A DNA stretch of 64,000 bases from Bimastos eiseni (taxonomy: Eukaryota > Annelida > Clitellata > Crassiclitellata > Lumbricidae). The number at the start of each line of letters is the position of its first letter. Positions within the stretch are counted from its first letter, which is position 1. The notes beneath the pieces were generated by a model. That model did no database searches. It saw only the letters and a list, made by a program, of their open reading frames with translations, and was not told the DNA's origin. The position numbers and the translations under genes were made by a program. The stretch is from the NCBI GenBank assembly GCA_959347315.1, contig OY365806.1, positions 28,062,815 through 28,126,814 on the forward strand, read 5' to 3'. Positions 1-11,376 of the stretch are shown here, one piece after another.

Positions 1-560
1 AGGTAAAGCATGCAGCATCAAAATCTCTTTGCTACTTTGCAAATAATGGCAGGTCAGCGTATGAAATCTCGGTCATTCACCATTGAAAACATGCATATTT
101 TAGCAATGCAAATCTAGACACTAAATGCATTAAAAGTCATTTTTCTCCAACTAAATATTTAAATTCAACCTTTATAATTTCAGTCATCGAAAGAAGACAT
201 ATTTATTTGTAACAATGTACCATAAAACGATTTTCTTTGTTTTTGACCCCTCTCACCTATTTCAGCCCTTATATCAATAACTAGGAACCGACAAATGGCG
301 GGTTTTGACCCCCGCCTCACATTTGTTTTTGAAGAGTAATGAAAATGTGGTCAAACTCTCCTCGAAGGTGGTGGTGATAGCTGCAGTTTTAACGATCTAT
401 AGGCCTATGATGACAGAGATCGTTAGCGTCGCCCTCCTTCTTTATCCTGGCTTGGGACTGGCACTGCATGCGTGCTAGCAGTGGTTGAGTTATCCTCAAA
501 CGTAAGTACATGTACGGCCATGCTTATTCATTGATTAATTATGCCTATTCCAATAAGCGA
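1..560. other. Intergenic sequence upstream of the array, no gene seen
   Basis: I see no coding exon here. Positions about 375-500 resemble the two arms of the fold-back element at 50.5-50.8 kb (shared words such as GCGTCGCCCTCCTTCT and GGCTTGGGACTGGCACTG), so this part is probably a copy of that repeat. Confidence 0.4.
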
Positions 561-699
561 ATGAACTAGCCAATGGGAAACAAGTGCCTTTTTAATATTT
601 ATTTCAACCGAGGCATGAGTTGTCACGAAGGACAGGTTGTACCATTTAAGAAACATTCACGCGACCAAAATAAGCAAACACACGTTCAACTGGTTGCTA

Positions 700-1190
700 T
701 CGAAAGTTTATTGACGCTTGTGGCCACATATGCACAACACGGGCCAGTGACAATACGCTCCACAGGTGCATATATATATATAATGTATGTATATATACAT
801 ATATATGTACATATATATACACACATATATATATATATGGCATAAATAAAGACACAGGTGACTATGGAAACATGCAACGGAGCCATAGGTCCAATCCACG
901 GCCTATGTAGGCCTAGGCTTCAAGTGCACACTCTGCATATCAAAATATATTTATTAATAGGCATAAGGAGGTTATATCACTGATATGGGAAGCAGTCGGA
1001 ACGTTGCAAAGTATAAAATTGGCCTTGAATTAGAAATTCGTGAAAGTACAGCAGGCGATATTGCAATATTTTGACTGATATGTATAAGGAATACTGTAAG
1101 ACACGTCGACATGGTTCGGGTGAGCATTTAAAGCCAGTGATTGTTTAATGTGAAGTGAAGTGATGTAAAGTGAGATTTCCATTCGTCAGC
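700..1190 (+). repeat. Upstream segment of copy A, duplicated upstream of copy B
   Basis: This stretch matches about 6600-7060 in order: AT-rich microsatellite, the shared word GACTATGGAAACATGCAACG, then a conserved short ATGGT(T/C)C-x-GGTGAG block (1112 and 7002). It shows that the A-to-B duplication unit of about 5.9-6.4 kb includes the 5' flank. The ATGGT..GGTGAG block looks like a small exon followed by a donor, but its phase does not fit the ARM exon, so I do not call it coding. Confidence 0.6.
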
Positions 1191-1725
1191 CTTTTGCAGA
1201 GTATAGAGGTTCCAGAGTGTTGGTTCAAGTTTCATGCCAGCCTCTTTATAGAAGTTAAAGTTTACCGCATCACTGCATAATTGGATTAATTGTAGAACTT
1301 GTCAATACCTCCAGTTATACACAGAGGAGCAAGCAAAATGGTTATTGGTAGAGAAATTGTGCAAGGGACAGGGCAGTCACCGTCGTTTTTACTGTTCGTA
1401 CTCTCAGTCAGTATAGAATAGGTTGATCTTGTTCGCCACCATATCTTTTCCCGGTATATGATTTACTGGATAAAACAGGACATTCATCAACTTGTTTGAC
1501 TTGTCAGAATCTCAAAACTAAACTACGTTATGTTGCAGTCGCTGAACATATAATTACAACTAAAACGGACAGCGTGAAAGTAATACCATGCAGGATTTAT
1601 GACTAAAAATTAAGAGGCGTTCTTGATTGAGGTAAAACGATGATGACAGACGAATGAAGCGTTTGCAATAAACAGTTTTATGCTTCATCAGAATTTCCAT
1701 CAGTTCACTCTAAGTCTGACGGTTT

Positions 1726-1826
1726 CATATATATATATATATGTAATTTTATATATATAGATTATATATATAATTATATATAATTATATAGATATAATTA
1801 TATATAATTATATAGATATAATTATC
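1726..1826. repeat. AT-rich microsatellite (TATA/ATAATTATAT units)
   Basis: A run of TA dinucleotides followed by repeated ATAATTATAT-like units, about 110 bp before the ARM exon of copy A. Confidence 0.8.
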
Positions 1827-1933
1827 AATTACAGACAGATAGGCATCAGAACATTTGAATTAAATGCACGAGACATTGCTTGATAAATTAAACAAGATCA
1901 TAATTGTTACTTAATCAACTATTTTGCTGACAG

Positions 1934-2971
1934 TGATGAAGAAAGATGCGTCGATGGGAAGGGTTTTGTCACCCCTACCTACAAACCCGTCAACTAAAAA
2001 CGGCTCTGATGGATCAGTCGAGCAGAAACGTTCAAAAGGCATCGCAGTCGCTGAGCCAGATTTGGAAACAGAAACGAGCATCATGTTCGAAGTACAGCGA
2101 AGAATGAATCAACTGCATTTTTGCCAGAATCTCTCTTGCCAAGCATGCCTCAATGACTTCATCTATATCGCGTCCAAGATTGAAAAGCATTATGACATCG
2201 TGACACAAAAATTGCTGGAAATTGGATTCCTGGAAATCTTCAAACAAGTATTGAGACAGTACCTGGAAAATGCAATTACAGAGGCAGATGGAAACTCATT
2301 CAATGCCTCCATGTTCGCGATTCTCGTCACCTGCGGTATCGTTATTATAATGACTGACGTCTCTTCTGAAGCAAGTCGAAGAGTCATTCAGCTGGAACTA
2401 CACATCGACGTCATCAATTCGTTGAAGAGCGATCGCCTGGATCCCAGACAGAAGAACCAAAACCTGAGTCCCCCTCTCTGTGAACTTGTAGATGAATTGA
2501 TGTCAGTCCTTTACAACGTCGTGCAGCTGACCACTGAGGTCAGGGAGCTGTACCGAGAACAAGGCATCATTGAGGTTCTACAACGTTTTCGAACTGGAAC
2601 CTCGAACTCCTTGTCCTGTTTCGCACTTATGCTTCTATCCTGGGTGATCAGCGACAAGGAAAACTCCATCCTCAACTCCAATGATGAAGACGTCAGTTTC
2701 CTCAAAGAGGAGCTCAGGTTCTCACTTGACAAAGTTCCTCGCAGATCCGAATACGGGCATAAAACAGTTGAAATTCTGAAGGTGATTAACAAATTGGTTG
2801 TCAGTGATGAGAACAAAGAACAATTTGTTAAATCTGGAATTTTGTCAAACTATGTTATGCTCCTTGAACCTCGATTTGACGCAGAGGAACAGTTTCTGGC
2901 CGTTCAAGGAATCTGGACCCTAGCCTTAAAATACGCGGAAGAACTCAAGAAGGAAAAGAACTGCATCAAAA
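1934..2971 (+). pseudogene. Copy A exon 2, ARM-like region
   Basis: The acceptor ..GACAG joins to TG ATG AAG; the donor is A|GTAAGC, phase 1. The 1038-nt frame is open and clearly homologous to exon 2 of copies B-F, with conserved blocks ELYREQGIIEVLQRFRTGT and EEQFLAVQGIWTLALKYAEE. If the donor is not used, an in-frame TGA ends translation at 2982. Confidence 0.9.
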
Positions 2972-3349
2972 GTAAGCAATGATTCAATATGATGCTAGAT
3001 ATAGCGATTGTGTCAATTTTATCGTTATCATGTGTTTTAATGAGACAACGAAATCTTCTGGAAATTAAATTATTTGACCTGCTCTGTTTAAGAATAAAAT
3101 TATTGCAAGCATATTCGTCAATACAAGCCTGCATACCATATTGGAACTACACGCCTTCTGGTCAAAATGTTCATAGATCTGGAAGTGTTGATTGTCTTCT
3201 CGGGTATAGACTTTCATATTAAGCTAGCCTATGTCAGCCAAGATAGTCAAAGTAGCAGGGTAACGTCACCAGTTATTCTAGCAGAGCATTTTCGTACTAT
3301 TTCATAAAGAGCTCGACTAATGAATTATATTTTTGATTTAATTCTGCAG

Positions 3350-3474
3350 AATTGGAACTACTGTCGAAGAAGAGCGAACATGAAGGAGTGAGAGGCCAAG
3401 CGAATGGAGCTCTCATCGCGCTCGGTGTGAAACAAGAAGTCCCATCCAACCATCAAAATTCTCATCCAAAGAAG
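3350..3474 (+). pseudogene. Copy A exon 3 (last ARM/HEAT repeat), 1-nt deletion
   Basis: It encodes the LELLSKKSEHEGVRGQ-type helix pair found in all copies. Length is 125 nt against 126 nt in B, C, D and E. The missing base falls in the GAAAGTCCC region (read here as GAAGTCCC), shifting the last 13 codons. Confidence 0.85.
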
Positions 3475-3681
3475 GTAGGCCTACAAGTTAAATGACACAG
3501 GTGCACAGGCAATAAAACAATTCTAAGCCTATAACACACCATTTTAAAGGCTTTAAAACGACTGCACAGAAAGGCCTTATTATAGAATTGCAGGCATGAA
3601 TGACAATAAATAGAAAATACACAGATACAGATGTGTATATAAATACTAAAACACAGATGCCGACGCAAAAATGCACACAGA

Positions 3682-3834
3682 CAGGGGCGTCCAAATAGGG
3701 GGGGGTGGTACGGAGGCAGATGCCTCTAATTTCAGGTAAGGGGTCATTTTTTGTTCTTAGGGGGATTATCTTGCCTTCCTAACACTGGGGATCGGGGTTT
3801 GCCTCTATCACTCAGGGAGGGATTGACGCCCCTG
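3682..3834. mobile_element. hAT-like MITE (153 bp) with perfect 8-bp target duplication
   Basis: The termini are CAGGGGCGTC and GACGCCCCTG, a perfect 10-bp inverted repeat. Both sides are flanked by the direct 8-bp repeat CACACAGA (3674-3681 and 3835-3842). Eight-bp duplications and CAGGG-type ends are typical of hAT elements. It belongs to the same family, in inverse orientation, as 37340-37467, and lies between exons 3 and 7 of copy A, where the TIR exons are missing. Confidence 0.93.
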
Positions 3835-4174
3835 CACACAGACATAGCAGACAATAAATAAAATAAAATAGTTTTATTTTACAAACCGACCATCTACAAT
3901 TCAAAGTATTGATATGGCAGTACATGTCTCAGAAAGATTAAGGCCACAGAGAAGACCTGGAAAAGATCAACGATAAATATTAAGTGTAAAAATGCAGTCA
4001 TACATAACAGATTGCGTCGTTTCATCAATTGGTTATTACTTGTGTAATAAGTCTGTATCTAAATGCATATAATTACATTGATCACTACATAGAGTATATA
4101 ATAAAGTATTTGGGCCACAACCTGGTGTTCTAAGCAATGTTATTTTAATATATCTGCCATTATTTGCTTTTCAG

Positions 4175-4290
4175 ACGAAGCAGCCAGCGGAAGACGCAGT
4201 GGCCAACCGGAAGTAGCAGCATCGCCGAGTCACATGCATATGCGGATGTGAATGGCAGTGGCGCCACCTGTGAGCAAGATGTGGTTCGAA
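4175..4290 (+). pseudogene. Copy A exon 7 remnant (linker before SAM)
   Basis: The acceptor TTTTCAG precedes ACGAAGCAGCCAGC, homologous to the linker exons at 12939, 33353 and 49392. A 7-nt deletion relative to copy C produces an in-frame TGA. Homology stops near 4290, before the SAM helices, and then switches to 3'-flank-like sequence. Confidence 0.8.
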
Positions 4291-4816
4291 AGGGGGCGGA
4301 TTCTGCGATCTCTTTTCTCTGTATGAATTTCGATTCGTGCAGAGCTGTACTTCAAAACTCGTGCTCAAATTCTTCAATCAATGACATCATGCGCTTGCTG
4401 ATTATTCTATTGTAACTGTGAAGTAAATATTTTAAATATGTGTTTGGCTCTGATTAGTTCAGTATCGATTAGATTACTTTGTTTGTCTGGCTTAATGCAT
4501 AAAGATGATTTGCGAATTCTGACTTTGGACATCTATAGCTTTGCTATTCGTTTCAATCTTGATGCAATCTCTGTTCGAAGAAGAAACCGAAACTGTGGCC
4601 AAACATTGTGCAAAATAGTAGCTGACTGAATATATCACTATAGCTACATATGACTTCTCAATTATATGCTATAATTAACACCGAAATGAATTAATCCACC
4701 AGAAACCACATTGTAACTGAATGAGTTATACCGCGGAACCCGGGATATTATAGGCCTTAGGCCTATATATCCTGGGGTCTGCAGTTAGACTTATATATTC
4801 TTGTGTCGCAAAACTG

Positions 4817-5640
4817 CAGTGTTGTATGCAAGATTTGAAACTTCAAGACCAACTCCAGATTGAGACAGTGAGGTACCAAGACCGAGACCAAGACCGAGAC
4901 ACTAGGTTCAAGACAGTACGAGACGGTAAAAGACAAGTGATCCTATATAAAATGCTGTAAAATACAAATGCATAAGTTTTCGGGAATAAGGTTCATTTGT
5001 AATTTTAATTTGAAACTTATAATGTATATAGTACCGATTAATGAGAACAGTTTTTATATTGCCCTTTTTAAACACGTCTGAATTTTCTAGACGATTTTAA
5101 ACAAGTGAATTCGATACCAAATACCAAACGAAATTAAAAAGTTGCGCATATCCTTAATTCACCCTGAGAAACTCGAGGTTGTTCCGATCGTTTCGGTTAT
5201 GGCGGTTTTGCATCAACGGCACTGAATAGCTACTATTTGTCAATAACTTCAAATTGCGTAAACTAAAACTTCACAATTTCAGGTTCCCTCTCAGCCATTT
5301 TTCCTCTTTAAGATAATTGAATTGAATTCAGCATCATGTGACTCGCGCGTTAACCAGAATTACCGTTTCTCGTAGATTCCGGTTTCAGTTTATAGCGCAA
5401 AATTTTAAAACAGTTGACGCGAAACTTATCGAGACCGCTTGTTCGAGAAGCACAATACTTTCACTTCAAGACAGTTAAAAAAAATTCGAGACACTACCGC
5501 GAGACCGAGACAGCAGGTTTCCGAGACCGAGACACTAAAAAACTGTCTCGAGACATCTCGAGACCGAGACAATGTCACGAGACCATACAACTGTGCAAAA
5601 CTGTGGCTGACCGAGACTGTCACGAGACCATACAACTGTG
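4817..5640. mobile_element. hAT-like element with GAGACCGAGAC repeats and duplicated 3' end
   Basis: The left end CAGTGTTGTATG pairs with the right end CATACAACTGTG. The flanking 8-bp repeat is CAAAACTG (4809-4816 and 5641-5648). The interior contains irregular GAGACCGAGAC/CAAGACCGAGAC repeats at both ends. A 45-bp tandem duplication at 5551-5648 covers the right terminus together with the target duplication, so the end also reads at 5595. It is homologous to 34173-35038, which lies at the matching position downstream of copy C. Confidence 0.85.
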
Positions 5641-6221
5641 CAAAACTGTGGCTGTGTCGTAGAATTCCGCGTTACTATGAATAAACTGTTTATCTGAGCG
5701 AGTAAATGTGTACAACCATCAATCGTCTGATATTTATTTACCCATTAAATTGTTTTATTTTAACACTATGAGTTGGGCTGCCTGCATTGAACTGCGACTC
5801 TATAATAAACGAACAAACATTGCATTCTATTGCCATATTATTTTAGCCATGATCCATAATTCTAGACGCAGTTAGGTGCTCCATTCCACCATTTATTATT
5901 ATTTCCTCCTCCTTCCCGTCAATTGTTGCTTTTCTTGATATAAAGGTGTGTGACATTGTATGAAATTCTCATATGTCTAAACCATTCAATGATGTGCTCT
6001 GGCCATAATGGTTGCAAAAAGTGTAAGCGTCCTCGCCAATAATTGTGTGTTTTAAAATATCACTGCTATCGTTGCGTAACTGTGGGCGCCATTGCATTAA
6101 GAGCTCCTTATTAATCGGCCCACATGTGTTTGCTCAGAGCGGTCGCCTGAATAAATGCTAGAACTTGTCCGTAATAGCCCTCCTTAACAAGCTAGTCCTC
6201 TGCGCGTGCTTGACTTTCGAG

Positions 6222-6300
6222 CGATGAGCCATCATGATGAGCCATCATGATGAGCCATCATGATGAGCCATCATGATGAGCCATCATGATGAGCCATTAA
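6222..6300. repeat. Minisatellite, 13-bp unit GAGCCATCATGAT
   Basis: About five and a half head-to-tail copies of GAGCCATCATGAT. The unit contains the palindrome CATCATGATG, so the array alternates short dyads with spacer. It lies between copies A and B. Confidence 0.95.
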
Positions 6301-6494
6301 CAATGGCTCAATTGCGTTTCCCACGAGTCGGCATTTAGGCATTGCAGGCACGCGATAGGCTACATAGGTAAATTGACATGCGTTATATATAGGCCTATAC
6401 ATGTAGGTCTATTCTTCGATATGATTTTTATAGCACATACATGTACTATAAAATGTCGGATGTGGCATACTATATCATTATGGAATAACAATAT

Positions 6495-6700
6495 ACTCAT
6501 GCATGCATATATATATATATATACATGGTGGGAATATATACTGTGTACATAATTGTATGCATTGCACAAACTGCGCTAATATATATATATACATTCATAT
6601 TGGCTGTAGCACGCTCTTTACATAATATTGCTCCTTCGGTGAGGACAAAGATGGACAGCCATATATATATATAATATATATATAATGTAATAAATAACAT
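6495..6700. repeat. AT dinucleotide microsatellites upstream of copy B
   Basis: Several (TA)n runs (about 6508-6523, 6580-6592, 6660-6685) in the segment homologous to about 760-840 upstream of copy A. Confidence 0.8.
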
Positions 6701-7217
6701 ATAATATTTATAGGGCGTTGATCTAAATAAAGACATGAGTGACTATGGAAACATGCAACGGATCCATACGTCCAATCCACTACCCCTGCAGGGCACCCAG
6801 TGCGCATAACGCATATCAGTAGACCCTACATATTCTATAAATTGGCAGAAATAGGTTACATTTATGATATATGAAGCAATCACGCTACAAATAATTATGG
6901 AATAACAACTTATATACATGTACTCGCCACAGCGCAGCGACCGATATTTCATTCTTTTAGCTGATAATTATGTATAAGGCATTTTGTAAGATACGACATC
7001 ATGGTCCAGGTGAGATTTTAATGTCACTGATCGGCTGCTATATAAGTGATGTAAATATTTCGTAAGCGAGTCACAGTCACTCATGCCGTTCTCCTTCGTT
7101 TTGAATTTTTTCACTTTGATATCAATGCTCGAGTTAAGCTAGCAGCGAGATCTCGAGAATTGTACTAGGCCTACTCGTACTTGGTCAGTATATTTATGGA
7201 CGCCATTAGGATTTTCC

Positions 7218-7240
7218 ATTCGTCACGTTGCCATTAACGA
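7218..7240 (+). promoter_or_regulatory. Conserved upstream motif of copy B
   Basis: The core TTCGTCACGTTGCCATTA lies 300 bp before the start codon. The same block is found upstream of C (15175) and D (37852), with weaker versions at 1181 and 51417. It contains TCACGT/CGTCA half-sites that could bind bZIP or bHLH factors, but binding is inference. Confidence 0.5.
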
Positions 7241-7539
7241 CACGACAGACAGTGGTTAAATATAGCATGAATTCAACGGGTCAGTTATACGGCACTTAGA
7301 ATATTATGAATCCTCCATCTGAACCATGAGATTCACCACTTTGTATATGCGTTTATGTTAGACCTACTATTAGCGACCATATGCAGTCATTTACCTTACA
7401 AGTGTCACACATGCATTGCTAATGCTAATGCTTATCCGAATTGCAATTCGAGAATATATCGGTTATCGATTCGTCAAATAGAGCTCAATTTTAGACTTAG
7501 TGATCCGCTATCTCTGGATGAACATTTCAACGGGTGAAA

Positions 7540-7582
7540 ATGAATCAAAAAGCAAAAATTGCAGACGTAGTAAAGCAAAAAG
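7540..7582 (+). pseudogene. Copy B exon 1 (start exon)
   Basis: ATG opens a 14-codon exon, MNQKAKIADVVKQK, ending in G|GTGCGA, phase 1, matching the phase of exon 2. The C-terminal AD-x-x-KQK pattern matches DPAKQK in copy C. An upstream ATG at 7518 lies in another frame. Confidence 0.7.
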
Positions 7583-8349
7583 GTGCGAATTATTTATTCA
7601 CAATATATTATGCACACGGATAAGCAAAATAAATCAATCGGCTTTCACAACAGGAATAATTTTATATCGAAATGATTTGAATTCATTTAGTTCTGTCGTT
7701 AAGATCTTAGGCCTAATGGTCTCATACGTATGTGCAGATACGCGCTGTTGATATGGCAAGAAGTTCAACTCTCTAACAACGAGAGGGATTAGCTAAAGTA
7801 AAAGTTATGTGGCAAAGAACGTAAACCAGATATGATAGTGAGTGAACACGCATATGACCGATTGTCTTAGGATATGCCTATATATATAATACAATTATAT
7901 GGTGATATATAAATCATACGTATCATCTGGTGTGCAAGTTACTGGAGACATCCCTACATGTAGCAGAGACTTATGTAGGACACACGAGACCCATAGAACA
8001 ATTTTACAATATCTACTTGATATATATATATATATATATATCATATATATATATAAGTGTAGGTCTAATACCAAATTAGATCACCTGATGCCTATAATGG
8101 AATATTGTTGTATGCACTTTCCTATTTCCAGCATACGACGATGTTGTTGACTCGTCGTATTCGTTCATAGCACCGTGAATTGGTTCCCATGATTGGATTG
8201 CGCTGCTTCTATAGTATACATACAAGTAGAGTTTGGTTAGGTATATACGGGAAAACTTGATTGAAAATATTTAAGCATCATAATTAGATTAAAAAATTAC
8301 TTGACAAATTAAACCAACTCGAAATGGCTCTTTAATGTTTTACTGACTG

Positions 8350-9432
8350 AGGTAAAGGAAGATACGTCGGTGCGAAGAGTCTTGTCACCTTTGCCTCCAA
8401 TTCCACCAACTAAGGACGCCTCTGTTAAGTCAGTCGAACTGCAACGCTCAAATGACACAGACGCCTCGCTGTCTGATGCAACGGTTGAACCGGAAGTGGA
8501 ACCAGAGACGCTTTCAAAAGATACAGAAGATTCGTCACCTGGTACAATCGATAAACAGGAAAGAGAACCAGAAGCGATTGTCATGATTGAAATAGGACGA
8601 AGAATGATTCGTCTGTATTTGTGCGAGAACCACTTCTGCGAAGCATGCATCGCTCATTTTGACTACATTGGATGCAGTGTCCAATGTAACGGTGAGAAAG
8701 CGACACAGAGATTGCTGGAAATTGGATACATGGAAATCTTTCGACATATGCTGACACGGTTCCTAAGAAAATCGGTCACAGAGTCATCCAACGCTCGCTT
8801 GTCTCTGATTCACTACAATATCGACACAATTACGTCAATGACTGACCATTCTGAAGAAGCGTGTCGGAAAGTTATTCAAATCGGACTGCACACTGACGTC
8901 ATCAATTTACTAAAGAGCGGTCATCTGGATCTTATAACATTCGGTCACAAATTGAACGTCGTGGGAGTCCTTTACAACGTTGTCCAGGTTATCCTCGAGG
9001 CCAGGGAGCTGTACCGAGAACAGGGAATCATTGAGGTTTTACAGCGACTTCGAACTGAAACCACAAACGCCTTGTCTTATCTTGCACTCGTGGTTCTTGC
9101 TTGGGTTATAAACGATGAAGAAAATGACATCCTCAATTCCACCGATGAAGCCTTCAGTTTCCTCAACACGGAGCTCAGGTCTTCGCTTAACAGAGATTCC
9201 CACAGATCTGTCGGCGGATATAAGGCGGTCGAAATACTGAGGGCGATCAATAAACTGATCGTCAATGATGGGAACAAAAAACAATTTATTAATATTGGAA
9301 TTCTGTCGAGCTATGTCATGTTGCTTGAATCTCAGTTCGACGCAGAGGAACAATTTCTGGCCGTTCAAGGACTCTGGACACTAGCCTTCAAATATGCGGA
9401 AGAAATCAAGATGGAAGAGATCTGTGTTGAAA
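8350..9432 (+). pseudogene. Copy B exon 2, ARM-like region
   Basis: The frame is open through the donor A|GTGAGT (and beyond it to 9557 by read-through). It has an insertion relative to D near the N terminus, rich in Ser/Asp/Glu. It carries the CxxHxCxxC motif and the ELYREQGIIEVLQRLRTET block. The acceptor dinucleotide at 8348-8349 is TG rather than AG. No in-frame ATG occurs before about 8582. Confidence 0.85.
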
Positions 9433-9747
9433 GTGAGTTTCGAGTGACTCAGTTTTATATTAAATATTGGCTAGCAGTGCATAATGTTGTTGCCAGTGTC
9501 GTGAATTTTGGCAAGCTAGGAAACTCTGAGAAACAAAACCTGCAGAATGCAAAGTAATTCCAATTGATTATTGTGTAGAGAAGAAATACTATTGCAAAAA
9601 TATTAGGCCATATGCCATAACACAGTTAACATTCTTTGTTAGTTCGCGCCTGCATGCAGCGGTTATTCAAATATTATAACTCGCTTTAGACGCAGAAAAA
9701 TATTCGTATTTTGTCTAATGAAATATTTTACTTACTAAATTCTGAAG

Positions 9748-9873
9748 GATTGGAGTTGCTTTTGAAGAAGAGTGAACATAATCGAGTGAGAGGTCAGATC
9801 AATGGAGTTCTCATCACACTCGGTTTAAAACAAGAAAGGGCCATTCAGGAACCGAAGCTTTCATCAAAAGAAG
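9748..9873 (+). pseudogene. Copy B exon 3
   Basis: The 126-nt, phase 1-1 exon begins LELLLKKSEHNRVRGQINGV; its frame is intact. Confidence 0.85.
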
Positions 9874-10544
9874 GTAAGAGTTAGATAACTCAAGAACACC
9901 GATCAGGCTTCTGACATGTATACCTGTAAGCAGCTCTAAGATAAATGTTGGCCGACAGTCAAACAGTAATGGAGGGCCACAGATTAGATATTTAGGCACA
10001 TGTATCAGTAGAAAATATGCATGCACATTCAAAGGCTCGCCGAGAGGGTGGACTAAGGGGTAAATCGGCAGTTGCTAGGTGATTTTGTTCGTAGGCCTAC
10101 TGAATTGTCTCATTGAACTTAACAATAGTTTAGAGGTCTGTGAATGCCATGCCTAGAGTGGCGGATTTCTTTGACTAATCTGCCGAGGGGGCCGGCATTT
10201 CTGGGTGACATTCGTGTAATCGCTCAATGGCCGCAAGTGATAACTAACCCCTAAACGTTTTGTGAATGATTGCCGAATAACCATGATTGATTGATTGATT
10301 GACATGGATGTTAATACATAATACACATACACTGGCATAGGCTGCAGAAAATAATATATAACACATGCAGCCCTACATATATCAGCTTATGCTATTTCAT
10401 AGCTGAGAATAAATGAATGAATGAATTAATGAATTTTTCCCATACTTTTGCATAAGAAATTAATTGCGCATGAATGTGCATATATGTCGATAGAGTAGGC
10501 TACAAATGGTACAATTATATTAAATGGATGTTCTCATGATGAAG

Positions 10545-10668
10545 GTTCATCTTCAGAGCACGCGCATTTTCATCAGTTACCAACGTTCATGGAAGGAAAC
10601 CGTTCTCAAGATAAGAGATCGATTACGTGATCACGGTTACATCGTCTGGATGGACGTTGACAACATCT
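10545..10668 (+). pseudogene. Copy B exon 4, TIR beta-A to BB-loop, 14-nt deletion
   Basis: It matches the first TIR exon of C, D and E (FISYQRSWKETVLKIRDRL, then VWMDVDNI). A 14-nt deletion just before the FISY strand puts the TIR out of frame. Donor T|GTAAGT. Confidence 0.85.
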
Positions 10669-10884
10669 GTAAGTTATGACCAGCTGCCAATTTTGTAACT
10701 TCCAAAGTCATGTGTTTTGGCATCATTAGTAACATTCTCAACTAAGAGCTTTGTGTGAGAATGATGTTCAGCTGTTTCTTGTAGCTTTGTCTCAGTTTTC
10801 CCAGCTGCTGCTCGGCTCATAAGACACATTCGAAAGGAAGCTCATATTTCAGACTTTATTTGGGGGCTCACTTAATTTGCTCCC

Positions 10885-11290
10885 TATTCAACAGTGTGCA
10901 GTTCAAAAATCCTTTCCCTTACAACGCAATTGCCTAGGTGGGATGACGCCTATCATCCTAAGATTTTTTTGTACTCTGGTTTCATCTTTTAAAAAACCTG
11001 CAGGTACTTTCCCTATATTACCTCTTCCGTTTGGAACTGGCTTCCATAACTACCGAACCTGGAATTATTTTCCTCTCGCCCTCCCAGTTCCTGAGACGCC
11101 TTAAAACTTTCCTATTCGCAGGCACTGACAACCGTTCAGAGTGCTGCTTATTTTTAACTGCGCTGAACAAATGTTCCTTCAAATTACATTACATCTTTTT
11201 CAGTGGTTGTTATACTGTTTATTTTCTTGAGATGCTTCTCTTAGGCAGAGGGCGTCTTCTAGATGTTTTTAAATGTTCTTTTACATTAGC
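10885..11290 (+). mobile_element. LINE 3'-end relic in intron 4 of copy B
   Basis: Shared words with 59470-59900 (copy E) and 31495-31740 (copy C) include AGTGTGCAGTTCAAAAATCC-like and CCTTAAAACTTTCCTATTCG-like segments. Translation resembles the C-terminal end of non-LTR reverse transcriptase ORFs (WN-x-LP ... RLKTFLFAGT). It is too decayed to code. Confidence 0.7.
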
Positions 11291-11376
11291 AAAATAGGAG
11301 TCAAATTGCTTAGATTTACTTATCAATAAAATTCTTGCATCATTTGATTTTGATGCCACAAGTTGATTTGTTAAAG

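Larger units (their letters stand above)
1934..4290 (+). pseudogene. Copy A: truncated ARM-TIR-SAM paralog that has lost TIR and SAM
   Basis: The copy keeps a fully open ARM exon (1934-2971), a 125-nt exon 3 (3350-3474) and the start of the linker exon (from 4175). Exon 3 is 126 nt in B, C, D and E, so A has a 1-nt deletion that shifts the frame. TIR exons 4, 5 and 6 are absent: only about 700 bp separate exon 3 from the linker exon, and part of that is a hAT MITE. The linker exon is itself broken by a 7-nt deletion with a TGA, and it fuses near 4290 to sequence resembling the 3' flank of copy D (about 50,090-50,150), so the SAM exons are deleted too. No start exon matching the other copies was found. 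The ARM exon has no stop over about 345 codons, so an ARM-only product remains possible. The internal His of the N-terminal CxxHxCxxC motif is replaced by Leu. Confidence 0.85.

Noticed and set aside
573..899. Several short open frames on both strands near the window start
   Set aside because: They run through (TA)n microsatellites and duplicated flank sequence, with no conserved codon pattern between 700-900 and 6600-6800.
1638..1660. ATGATGACAGACGAATGA as the start exon of copy A
   Set aside because: It resembles MTDP of copy E at first, but TGA follows at once and no donor is present.
6222..6300. Possible CRISPR-like array
   Set aside because: The repeats are contiguous 13-mers without spacers, in an animal genome.
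9433..9557. Extension of the copy B ARM exon past the donor
   Set aside because: The frame stays open by chance into intron 2; the conserved donor A|GTGAGT and the downstream phase 1 exon 3 show the real boundary.
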